From positions 6,667-11,740 of the forward strand of contig DOIX01000343.1 in the NCBI GenBank assembly GCA_003511885.1: a stretch of DNA of 5,074 nucleotides, written 5' to 3'. The stretch is from Cyanobacteria bacterium UBA11153 (lineage in GTDB: Bacteria > Cyanobacteriota > Cyanobacteriia > Cyanobacteriales > Coleofasciculaceae). Each line of letters starts with the position of its first letter. Within the stretch, counting starts at the first letter, position 1. A program made the position numbers and the translations under genes. A model generated the notes under the pieces. It saw only the letters and a program-made list of their open reading frames with translations. It had not been told where the DNA came from and made no database searches. Shown here piece after piece: positions 1-5,074 of the stretch.

Positions 1-163
1 CTATCTGGCTAGAGCCAAATTCGCTATCTTGACTTAAGGCTGAATTACCTGATTTTTCCGCGAAAGCTTCACTTATATAGTTATCGCCCAATTCGCTATC
101 CTGACTTGAGGATAAATTAATCGATTTTGCCACGAAACTACTGCTTATCTTGTTAGCGTCAAA
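1..163 (-). repeat. 72-bp tandem repeat (24-residue unit) after the cMT domain
   Basis: Two full units (163-92 and 91-20) and the start of a third (19-1) follow one another without gaps on the coding strand. The two full units match at 52 of 72 bases and 12 of 24 residues. The shared pattern is N-x-I-S, then F, K-S-x-N, and a strictly kept SQDSE at the unit end. Unit one begins FDANKIS, unit two LGDNYIS, unit three FGSSQI. The units are rich in Ser, Asn and acidic residues, with no hydrophobic core pattern, so a flexible linker between the methyltransferase and the next domain is the simplest reading. The copy number is unknown because the array leaves the window. Confidence 0.85.
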
Positions 164-3100
164 TCCTTCACCATTGCTTTGTGCCAAAATTATGGTTTGC
201 CCGGATAAACTATCGCCGATTTCTCCGGCGGTAATTAATCCCGTGTGGGTAAAACCTATTTGTTTAAGTAAATTTGACCATTGATTTCCGGAGAGAAGGG
301 GATGATTTGCCCGTAAATGGGTATCGGTAAAGCGCCACCATCCTTCTGTTAAGCCAAAAATTAAATCCATCCACCGTTTGGGAGTACTTCCCTCTAATAA
401 TACTAACAATCCTCCTGGAGATAAAAGTTGATGGACGTGAGTTAGTGTTTGGGTTAAATCTCCTGTGGCGTGGAGGACGTTTGCTGCTACAATTAAATCG
501 AACTGATGGGGTGCGAATCCCTGAGTTGCTGGATTTTTTTCGATATCGAGAATTTGATATTGAATAAAGGGATAATCTTGAAACTTTTCTTGGGCTTTGG
601 CGGTAAATAGACTGGAGACATCGGTAAATATGTATTCGGTCTGATTTGCTGGTAATTTGGGTAATATATAGGATGTTGTGCCACCCGTACCCGCTCCTAT
701 TTCTAAAATCCGGATGGGGCGGTTGTGGGGAAGTTGGGCTAGGGATTTTGCGATCGCTTCTTGGATTAAAATATTTACTACTTTGGCTAATGGGGAATCT
801 TGATATAGTCTTTCTACTGCTGTTAAGGAGCCTTGGGGAAATAGTATGTCTAAAGGATCGCATTTTCCTTGTAATACTTGGGCTAATTCTTGCCCGCATC
901 GCCCTATTAAGGTTATTTCTGCTTCAAAGGCTGGATATTCTTGTAATAATCTGTTTTGGATTTCGCCGGGATTGGTTTCTCTTAATTCTTGGTTGATTTT
1001 CCAGGCTAATTCGACTTTTTGCAGGATCTTTTCTTCTGCTAAAATTTCTATCATCCGTGCTAAAAGACGGTGATGTTGCGGCAGAATTTTTAAGGCTCTG
1101 GCGAGAGATTCTACGGATAGGTGCTGATTGATTTGAGGTTGCCAATTGAGTTGGGTGAAAGCTTTGAGGATATAAGCTGCACTTAAATTATCTAGCTCTA
1201 AGGCTAGGGGTTGATAAAGGGTTAGTTGATATTGATTGGTTAATGATGGTACTTGAGATTGTACTGCTTGGGCTATCTTTTCTGGATGGGGTATATAGTC
1301 GGCAATTTGGGATGGTAATATCCAATTTAATGGTGTTTTTGGCCGCCAGACAATTTGATGTAGCCAATTTTGGTGAGGGCTGGGTAGTGGGGCGGGGGGA
1401 AGAGGGGAAATTTCTGTTTCTTTTACTGCTAATTTCTCGCCTCTTACTTCTGTTTGCTCCTGAAAATCTACCCAATATCGTTTCCTCTGAAATGGATAAG
1501 TTGGTAAATTAACGCGACGACGGGAATAGGGTTTGTCAAAACCCGTCCAATTTATATTTATCCCATTTTCATACAAAGAAGCCAAACTTGCCAAAATTTG
1601 TTGCCAATCATCTTTACCTTTCCGCAGCGAGGGTAACCAAACTCCCTTATCATCTGATAAACACCGGATGCCCATGCCTAGTAAAACTGGATGAGGCCCC
1701 ACTTCAATAAATATGTTATACCCTGCTTCTGCCAAAGTTTCCATTGATGAGGAGAATTGTACTGCCCCTCGCAAATGATTCCGCCAATATCTGGCATCAG
1801 TCATTTCCCCAGATTGTAAAAACTTACCCGTTAAATTAGATACCAGTTTAATTTGGGGAGGAGCAAACCTAACTTGACTGGCAATAGCGACAAAATCATC
1901 AAGCATCGGCTCCATTAACGGAGAATGGAAAGCATGAGATACCTGTAAAATTTTTACACCAATTCCTTGAGACTGTAATTGAGCAATAATTGCCTCAACA
2001 GCCGACTTAGTACCAGAAATAACCGTATTTTCTGCACCATTAACAGCCGCGATAGATACATGATTAGTATAGTTAGCGATCGCAGTTGTCACTTGATTGG
2101 CATCGGCAAATACTGCTGCCATCATACCATTGGGAGGTAAAGCCTGCATTAGTTGCGATCGCGCGGCGATTAGTTTCAATCCATCTTCTAAACTAAATAC
2201 GCCTGCTAGACAAGCTGCTACATATTCCCCCACGCTATGTCCGATCGCGGCATCGGGTATAATGCCCCAAGATAGCCATAATTGGGCGAGGGCATATTCG
2301 AGGGCAAATAGGGCTGGTTGGGTATAGGCTGTTTCGTCTAGGGAAGTATCTGATTGTGAATGGGGATAAATAACTGATAGGAGGGGTTTGGCTAGCTGGG
2401 TACGGAGAATTTCGTCGCATTTATCTAATGCTTGACGGAATATGGGTTGGGTTTCGTATAGTTCCCGTCCCATGTTAGGGTATTGGGAACCTTGTCCGGT
2501 GAAGAGGAAGACAATTTTGGCGGCGGATGTGTTACTGGATGTAATGGATGTGGTGGGGGATTTGGTAGCGGATGTGTTATTTGATGTGGGAAGGGATGTG
2601 TTAGTGGATGTAACAGATAAGTTATCTGTTACGTGAGTTGAGTTATTGGCTGCCAGTTTTTCTTTTAATTCTGCTAATGAAGCTGCGGGAATGGCTAATC
2701 GATGGGGAAAGTGCGATCGCCCTGTGTTTGTGGTAAAACAAATATTGGCTAAGGATGGGAGATCTTTGGCTTGTTGAGAGTCCAAAAATTCTCCATAACT
2801 TTGGGCTAATTCTTGTAAGGCTGCGTCGCTTTTGGCTGATAGGGTAAGGAGATGAAGGGGACGTTCAAATTTATCCTGATTTGGGGTAAGCTCTGGAGGA
2901 CTTGCCACGACAAGATGGGCATTTGTACCGCCAAAGCCAAATGAACTAACTCCGGCGATTGCGCCTGTTTGTGCTGCGAGCCAAGGTTCGTGTTTTTGTT
3001 GTACGGTGAAGGGAAGTTGGTGAAAAGGGATGTGAGGATTAGGTTGATGAAAGTGGAGACTGGGAAATAGTTCTTGATATTTGAGAGATAGAGAAACTTT

Positions 3101-4261
3101 AATTAAACTTGCCACACCAGCAGCCGCTTCCGTATGACCGATATTACTTTTAACCGAGCCAATCCGAACAGATTTATTGCGATCGCGATTTTGAGATAAT
3201 ACTTGACCTAAAGCTCTAATTTCAATAGGATCTCCCAATAAAGTTCCCGTACCATGAGCTTCAATATAATCCACCTGACTTGGAGGAATTCCTGCTCGTT
3301 GATATGCTTCTCTCAGTACAGCTTCCTGAGATTGTTGATTGGGAGCAGTTAAACCATTTGTCCGTCCATCTTGATTAACCGCACTACCGCGAATTATCCC
3401 ATAAACTGGGTCTCGATCGTTAATCGCTTGAGTCAGGGGTTTTAAAACCACAATTCCTGCACCTTCACTCCGGACAAAACCATTAGCACTAGCATCAAAA
3501 GCCTTACAACGTCCATCCGGAGACAAAGCCGTTAACTTACTAAAACCCACCGTTAACAAAGGAGTTAAAATTAAATTTACACCTCCAGCCAAAGCCAAAC
3601 TCGTCTCGCCACTCCAAAGACTTTGACAAGCCAAATGAACTCCCACCAAAGAAGAAGAGCAAGCCGTATCAATTACCAGACTAGGCCCCTTAAAATTTAA
3701 CAAATAAGAAATGCGATTTGGAACCATAGTCAAAGCGATACCCGTATTAGTATAAGTATCGACCACCTCTGGTTCTCTGAGAAGAATTTGACTGTAATCG
3801 CCAGTAGAAACGCCGACAAAAATCCCAGTTTTACTACCACTTAACTGACTTGGTACAAGTCCGGCATCTTCCAAAGCCTCCCAAACCACCTCCAATAGTA
3901 AGCGTTGTTGAGGATCGATATAAGCCGCCTCGCGAGGAGCAATCCCAAAAAATTCCGGATCGAAAAGATCCACATGTTGGAGGAAACCACCCCAACGACA
4001 ATACATTTTACCAGGAGCGTCCGGATTGCGATCGTATAATCGATTAATATCCCAGCGATGGCGTGGCACTTCCGTAATTGCATCGACACCACCTTTGAGT
4101 AACTGCCAAAAAGCTTGGAGATTGTTAGCACCGGGAAAACGACAGCCAATCCCGATAATGGCAATAGGCTCCTTTAACCCCTTTTTCTTTTCTAGCTGCA
4201 ACTCTAGGAGGGCACGTTTTTCCGGAGCAAGATTAGCAATTCTTTGGGCAATGTTATCCAC
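1..4261 (-). CDS. Type I modular polyketide synthase, KS-AT-cMT (3' end outside window)
   Basis: Large multidomain enzyme that extends a polyketide chain by one malonate-derived unit and C-methylates it, probably in the cytoplasm. The 1420 codons visible are all open. Residues 1-30 form a charged helical linker (DNIAQRIANLAPEKR...), residues 32-453 the ketosynthase, 454-581 the KS-AT linker, 582 to about 895 the acyltransferase, the post-AT linker ends at YPFQRKRYW (922-930), about 1000-1363 the C-methyltransferase, and 1367 onward a repeat linker. No HxxxGxxxxP dehydratase motif follows the AT. The start is uncertain: there is no in-frame ATG after the upstream stop at 4367-4369. I chose GTG at 4261. 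TTG at 4267 has the better-placed AGGTG (10 bases upstream) and is the main alternative. Transcribed divergently from nfu. The order resembles KS-AT-CM-KR-ACP modules of cyanobacterial PKS and PKS/NRPS pathways; the product cannot be told. Confidence 0.95.
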   Translation of the reverse strand, partial: MDNIAQRIANLAPEKRALLELQLEKKKGLKEPIAIIGIGCRFPGANNLQAFWQLLKGGVDAITEVPRHRWDINRLYDRNPDAPGKMYCRWGGFLQHVDLFDPEFFGIAPREAAYIDPQQRLLLEVVWEALEDAGLVPSQLSGSKTGIFVGVSTGDYSQILLREPEVVDTYTNTGIALTMVPNRISYLLNFKGPSLVIDTACSSSLVGVHLACQSLWSGETSLALAGGVNLILTPLLTVGFSKLTALSPDGRCKAFDASANGFVRSEGAGIVVLKPLTQAINDRDPVYGIIRGSAVNQDGRTNGLTAPNQQSQEAVLREAYQRAGIPPSQVDYIEAHGTGTLLGDPIEIRALGQVLSQNRDRNKSVRIGSVKSNIGHTEAAAGVASLIKVSLSLKYQELFPSLHFHQPNPHIPFHQLPFTVQQKHEPWLAAQTGAIAGVSSFGFGGTNAHLVVASPPELTPNQDKFERPLHLLTLSAKSDAALQELAQSYGEFLDSQQAKDLPSLANICFTTNTGRSHFPHRLAIPAASLAELKEKLAANNSTHVTDNLSVTSTNTSLPTSNNTSATKSPTTSITSSNTSAAKIVFLFTGQGSQYPNMGRELYETQPIFRQALDKCDEILRTQLAKPLLSVIYPHSQSDTSLDETAYTQPALFALEYALAQLWLSWGIIPDAAIGHSVGEYVAACLAGVFSLEDGLKLIAARSQLMQALPPNGMMAAVFADANQVTTAIANYTNHVSIAAVNGAENTVISGTKSAVEAIIAQLQSQGIGVKILQVSHAFHSPLMEPMLDDFVAIASQVRFAPPQIKLVSNLTGKFLQSGEMTDARYWRNHLRGAVQFSSSMETLAEAGYNIFIEVGPHPVLLGMGIRCLSDDKGVWLPSLRKGKDDWQQILASLASLYENGININWTGFDKPYSRRRVNLPTYPFQRKRYWVDFQEQTEVRGEKLAVKETEISPLPPAPLPSPHQNWLHQIVWRPKTPLNWILPSQIADYIPHPEKIAQAVQSQVPSLTNQYQLTLYQPLALELDNLSAAYILKAFTQLNWQPQINQHLSVESLARALKILPQHHRLLARMIEILAEEKILQKVELAWKINQELRETNPGEIQNRLLQEYPAFEAEITLIGRCGQELAQVLQGKCDPLDILFPQGSLTAVERLYQDSPLAKVVNILIQEAIAKSLAQLPHNRPIRILEIGAGTGGTTSYILPKLPANQTEYIFTDVSSLFTAKAQEKFQDYPFIQYQILDIEKNPATQGFAPHQFDLIVAANVLHATGDLTQTLTHVHQLLSPGGLLVLLEGSTPKRWMDLIFGLTEGWWRFTDTHLRANHPLLSGNQWSNLLKQIGFTHTGLITAGEIGDSLSGQTIILAQSNGEGFDANKISSSFVAKSINLSSSQDSELGDNYISEAFAEKSGNSALSQDSEFGSSQI
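173..1264 (-). other. C-methyltransferase (cMT) domain of the PKS
   Basis: SAM-dependent methyltransferase that would methylate the alpha carbon of the beta-ketoacyl chain on the carrier protein. The SAM-binding motif I is ILEIGAGTGG around residues 1185-1194 (Glu1187). It is followed by the acidic FTDVS strand and by DLIVAANVLHAT with His1264. Then comes the signature LLVLLEGSTPKRWMDLIFGL and EGWWRFTD (Trp1308-Trp1309), characteristic of PKS cMT domains. The domain ends near TIILAQSN (residue 1363). The N-terminal part (about 1000-1150, including SVESLARALKILPQ) has no simple motif but occupies the place of the cMT lid region in related synthases. The start is only approximate. The motifs look intact, so it is probably active. 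Confidence 0.88.
1577..2518 (-). other. Acyltransferase (AT) domain, malonyl-CoA type
   Basis: Selects the extender unit and loads it onto the carrier protein. The domain begins at KIVFLFTGQGSQYPNMGREL (residue 582). The nucleophile is Ser676 in GHSVGEY. The specificity motif reads HAFHSPLM, with catalytic His779; HAFH at this place is the established malonyl-CoA signature, whereas methylmalonyl-specific ATs usually have YASH. This fits the downstream methyltransferase: the branch methyl would come from S-adenosylmethionine, not from the extender. The domain is followed by the usual post-AT linker ending in YPFQRKRYW. The right-hand limit is approximate. The preceding KS-AT linker carries an unusual repeat insert. 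Confidence 0.93.
2519..2611 (-). repeat. 12-bp minisatellite in KS-AT linker, encoding Thr-Ser tetrapeptides
   Basis: On the plus strand GGATGT recurs at 2525, 2537, 2546, 2570, 2594 and 2606, with variants GGATTT at 2558 and TGATGT at 2582. The step is 12 bases except one 9-base step between 2537 and 2546. Read on the coding strand this gives eight units, TSTN, TSLP, TSNN, TSAT, KSPT, TSI, TSSN, TSAA (residues 551-581). With the preceding residues from 539, 30 of 43 residues are Ser, Thr or Asn. The insert sits just before the AT begins, in a loop that normally varies in length. It is probably a disordered spacer. Every step is a multiple of three, so the frame is kept. Confidence 0.85.
2610..2632. 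repeat. Perfect 23-bp palindrome abutting the minisatellite
   Basis: The arms are GTAACAGATAA (2610-2620) and TTATCTGTTAC (2622-2632), exact reverse complements around a single central base at 2621. It lies inside the PKS coding sequence and encodes VTDNLSVT. Its left arm overlaps the first unit of the 12-base repeat array. The palindrome could extrude as a hairpin and promote replication slippage, or be a relic of an inserted palindromic element or a protein-binding site. Nothing in the sequence decides between these. Confidence 0.8.
2903..4168 (-). other. Ketosynthase (KS) domain of the PKS
   Basis: Catalyses the decarboxylative Claisen condensation between the incoming acyl chain and the extender unit. 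It opens with EPIAIIGIGCRFPG and closes with GFGGTNAHLVVA. The full catalytic triad is visible: Cys201 in DTACSSSL, His336 in EAHGTGT and His376 in SNIGHTEAAAG. The 135- and 40-residue spacings are normal for active KS domains, as is the conserved Lys371 in SVKSNIGH. The stretch WGGFLQHVDLFDPEFFGIAP is typical of cyanobacterial KS domains. Nothing suggests a decarboxylating (KSQ) or inactive domain, so this is an extension module rather than a loading module. Because KS is the first domain of the protein, the chain must arrive from a separate upstream protein. Domain limits are approximate. Confidence 0.95.
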
Positions 4262-4321
4262 TGGCAATCGTTTACAACACCTGGTACTTGAGTTTAAGCG
4301 CTGAATTACTCCCCGCTCGGT

Positions 4322-4327
4322 AGAATA
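4322..4327 (-). promoter_or_regulatory. Weak candidate -10 element for the PKS gene
   Basis: On the minus strand the hexamer TATTCT (4327-4322) differs from TATAAT at two places and lies about 60 bases upstream of the chosen GTG start. No good -35 box sits at the expected 16-18 bases upstream. Instead that place is covered by the inverted repeat at 4342-4357. Such an arrangement is possible for an activator-dependent promoter. This is inference from spacing only. Confidence 0.25.
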
Positions 4328-4341
4328 CAATCTATTGATTG

Positions 4342-4357
4342 AGGTTAGGCGTAACCT
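4342..4357. promoter_or_regulatory. Inverted repeat, possible operator upstream of the PKS
   Basis: AGGTTA and TAACCT are exact reverse complements separated by the four bases GGCG. The repeat lies 81-96 bases upstream of the chosen PKS start, where a -35 element for the candidate -10 hexamer would be. The size and symmetry suit a dimeric regulator, but a 16-base inverted repeat with 6-base arms can occur by chance. Confidence 0.3.
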
Positions 4358-4635
4358 AGCGATCGATTATTGCCATCGCTCTCATCGGTTAAGGGATTCT
4401 CAAACGCCACCACCAAATCGCAGAAAGCAGGCAATAAATAGCGATTCTTCGAGTTTGAACAGAGTAACACCATCCGAGCAAATAGTGCAGCTATCGGATC
4501 TTACAACAAACTGCCCCATTTGTGGTGCGATCGCGCTAGCCGCGCCAGCTTTCTTCCTTACCCCTTTCCTCTCCGCCATGCCCAGGCCGAGTAACGCTAC
4601 CATTAAACTGTAGCGATTCCACCCTAAAAATTAAC

Positions 4636-4640
4636 AGAGG
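4636..4640 (+). promoter_or_regulatory. Ribosome binding site of nfu
   Basis: AGAGG ends six bases before the ATG at 4647, a normal spacing. It supports this ATG as the start. Confidence 0.75.
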
Positions 4641-4646
4641 TCAACC

Positions 4647-4901
4647 ATGTCCGAAACACTATCCCCACCACTAGCCCTGACAGAGGAAAACGTAGAAACA
4701 GTTTTAGATGAAATGCGTCCCTACCTGATGGCGGATGGCGGTAATGTCGAACTTGTAGGCTTAGACGGACCAATTGTGAAGCTGAGACTGCAAGGCGCTT
4801 GCGGAAGTTGCCCTAGTTCTGCTATGACACTGAGAATGGGAATTGAACGACGTTTGCGGGAATTCATCCCAGAAATCGTGGAAGTCGAACAGGTTATCTA
4901 G
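4647..4901 (+). CDS. nfu: NifU C-terminal-domain (Nfu-type) iron-sulfur cluster scaffold protein
   Basis: Small complete protein of 84 residues that assembles or carries an iron-sulfur cluster and passes it to target proteins; in cyanobacteria and chloroplasts this family supplies photosystem I and ferredoxin. The whole chain is one Nfu domain: [23 protein letters not shown] (residues 14-36) holds the conserved RPYLxxDGGNVEL stretch. GACGSCPSS provides the cluster-binding Cys52 and Cys55 (CxxC), followed by the helix [13 protein letters not shown]. The length fits stand-alone cyanobacterial Nfu proteins, which lack the N-terminal IscU-like and ferredoxin-like parts of nitrogen-fixation NifU. 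An AGAGG ribosome binding site lies six bases upstream. It is divergent from the PKS and probably unrelated to it in function. A strong stem-loop lies 50 bases after the stop. Confidence 0.95.
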   Translation: MSETLSPPLALTEENVETVLDEMRPYLMADGGNVELVGLDGPIVKLRLQGACGSCPSSAMTLRMGIERRLREFIPEIVEVEQVI

Positions 4902-4951
4902 CCTCTCCAGTCAGAAAAGACGGTTTGAGCCACAAGAGCCGTAGTTTGCGC

Positions 4952-4989
4952 CAATCCTGATAGGGGGCTGAAGCCCCTTGTCAGGATTG
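4952..4989 (+). terminator. Strong stem-loop after nfu, candidate terminator or palindromic element
   Basis: Outer arms CAATCCTGA/TCAGGATTG pair exactly, and an inner GGGGC/GCCCC stem encloses a UGAA loop. Together they form about 17 uninterrupted pairs, including two G-U wobbles. No T-run follows, so it is not a classical Rho-independent terminator. It could still end or stabilise the nfu transcript. The inner GGGGCTGAAGCCCC core is of a kind repeated in many cyanobacterial genomes (from memory), so it may instead be a dispersed repeat. Confidence 0.55.
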
Positions 4990-5006
4990 CAGAGGACATC
5001 ATGAAC

Positions 5007-5026
5007 CCCCTACCTAAAGGCAGGGG
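5007..5026 (+). repeat. Second hairpin, possible insertion-sequence end remnant
   Basis: CCCCTACC and GGCAGGGG pair around a TAAA loop with one A-C mismatch. The context, a C-run followed by a short stem and then GGGGCTTGTAAG, resembles the terminal hairpin regions of IS200/IS605-type elements in cyanobacteria. No transposase or TnpB coding sequence is visible in the window, so this would be a remnant or the edge of an element lying to the right. The identity is inferred from general resemblance only. Confidence 0.3.
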
Positions 5027-5074
5027 CTTGTAAGAAACAACTTTCGCAAGGGATATATAGCAGTGGACAGTTGA

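Larger units (their letters stand above)
750..4534. repeat. HIP1 octamers (GCGATCGC), six dispersed copies
   Basis: Exact copies begin at 750, 2076, 2155, 2713, 3179 and 4527. Five are in the PKS coding region and one in the intergenic region. HIP1 is highly over-represented in many cyanobacterial genomes, so the density supports a cyanobacterial host. It also suggests that the PKS has long resided in a HIP1-rich genome rather than arriving recently from outside. The range given spans the first to the last copy. Confidence 0.9.
4262..4646. other. Divergent intergenic region between PKS and nfu
   Basis: This 385-base stretch separates two genes that start away from each other, so it should hold both promoters. 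I see no tRNA, riboswitch or well-supported gene in it. Overlapping open frames exist on both strands, but they lack a ribosome binding site and have unlike-protein composition. One HIP1 octamer lies at 4527-4534. A small hairpin with arms CGCTAC/GTAGCG (4595-4600 and 4610-4615, 9-base loop) lies upstream of nfu. No good sigma-70-type promoter for nfu is visible by eye. Confidence 0.7.

Noticed and set aside
1..163. CRISPR-like direct repeats
   Set aside because: The 72-base units are contiguous with no unique spacers, diverge at 28% of positions and are in frame within a coding sequence.
264..899. Long minus-strand open frame of 211 codons
   Set aside because: It is out of phase with the PKS, whose methyltransferase motifs cover the same bases. 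Its product is Arg-, Ser- and Pro-rich, as expected for a shadow frame.
2097..2636. Plus-strand open frames antisense to the AT domain and the repeat array
   Set aside because: The antisense strand shows no protein family. The VLLDVMDVV-like repeats are just the reverse reading of the 12-base minisatellite.
3841..4164. Minus-strand open frame of 107 codons over the KS start
   Set aside because: The same bases encode the conserved KS N-terminal region in another frame; this is a shadow.
1..4261. Possible frameshift or pseudogene in the PKS
   Set aside because: KS Cys (codon ending phase at 3661), AT Ser (2236), cMT motif (703) and the left edge all share one phase, with no stop between them and intact catalytic residues.
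4335..4613. Open frames on both strands of the intergenic region (4335-4613 plus, 4400-4603 minus)
   Set aside because: They overlap each other, lack Shine-Dalgarno sequences, the plus one needs a TTG start, and neither product resembles a known family. The Cys pairs (CPIC, CTIC) are isolated and do not form a zinc-site pattern.
5001..5033. Short open frame beginning ATG at 5001-5003 (about 10 codons)
   Set aside because: ATG at 5001 opens a ten-codon frame ending at TAA, but it consists almost entirely of the second hairpin and has no family match. Chance is the simpler explanation.
4902..5074. tRNA or structured RNA gene right of nfu
   Set aside because: The strong stem-loops do not form a cloverleaf and there is no CCA end, T-loop motif or anticodon arm.

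Overview
The window looks like cyanobacterial DNA. It carries six exact copies of the HIP1 octamer GCGATCGC in 5 kb. Its protein sequences have the wording of cyanobacterial modular polyketide synthases (PKS), and its second gene is a stand-alone NifU C-terminal-type protein of the kind cyanobacteria use for iron-sulfur cluster assembly.

Positions 1-4261 (minus strand) are the first 1420 codons of one large type I PKS gene that runs off the left edge. The frame is open throughout: I checked the reading phase at the ketosynthase cysteine, the acyltransferase serine, the methyltransferase SAM motif and the left edge, and all agree. Domain order is a short helical N-terminal linker, ketosynthase (KS), acyltransferase (AT, malonyl-type signature) and C-methyltransferase (cMT), followed by a repeat-containing linker at the edge. 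There is no dehydratase between AT and cMT. The module should therefore load malonate, condense it and put one methyl group on the alpha carbon. The expected ketoreductase and carrier protein would lie to the left, outside the window.

Positions 4262-4646 are a 385-base divergent intergenic region with no convincing gene. It holds a small inverted repeat near a weak candidate promoter for the PKS. Positions 4647-4901 (plus strand) are the complete nfu-type iron-sulfur scaffold gene. This is a housekeeping gene and probably marks the border of the biosynthetic cluster. Positions 4902-5074 contain a very strong stem-loop and a second hairpin, which may be the nfu terminator, a small palindromic repeat element or an insertion-sequence remnant.

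The least ordinary features are inside the PKS linkers. The KS-AT linker contains a 12-base minisatellite encoding Thr-Ser tetrapeptides, abutting a perfect 23-base palindrome. The linker after the methyltransferase contains a 72-base (24-residue) tandem repeat that continues past the left edge. The catalytic domains look normal, so the novelty here is linker expansion rather than a new enzyme type.
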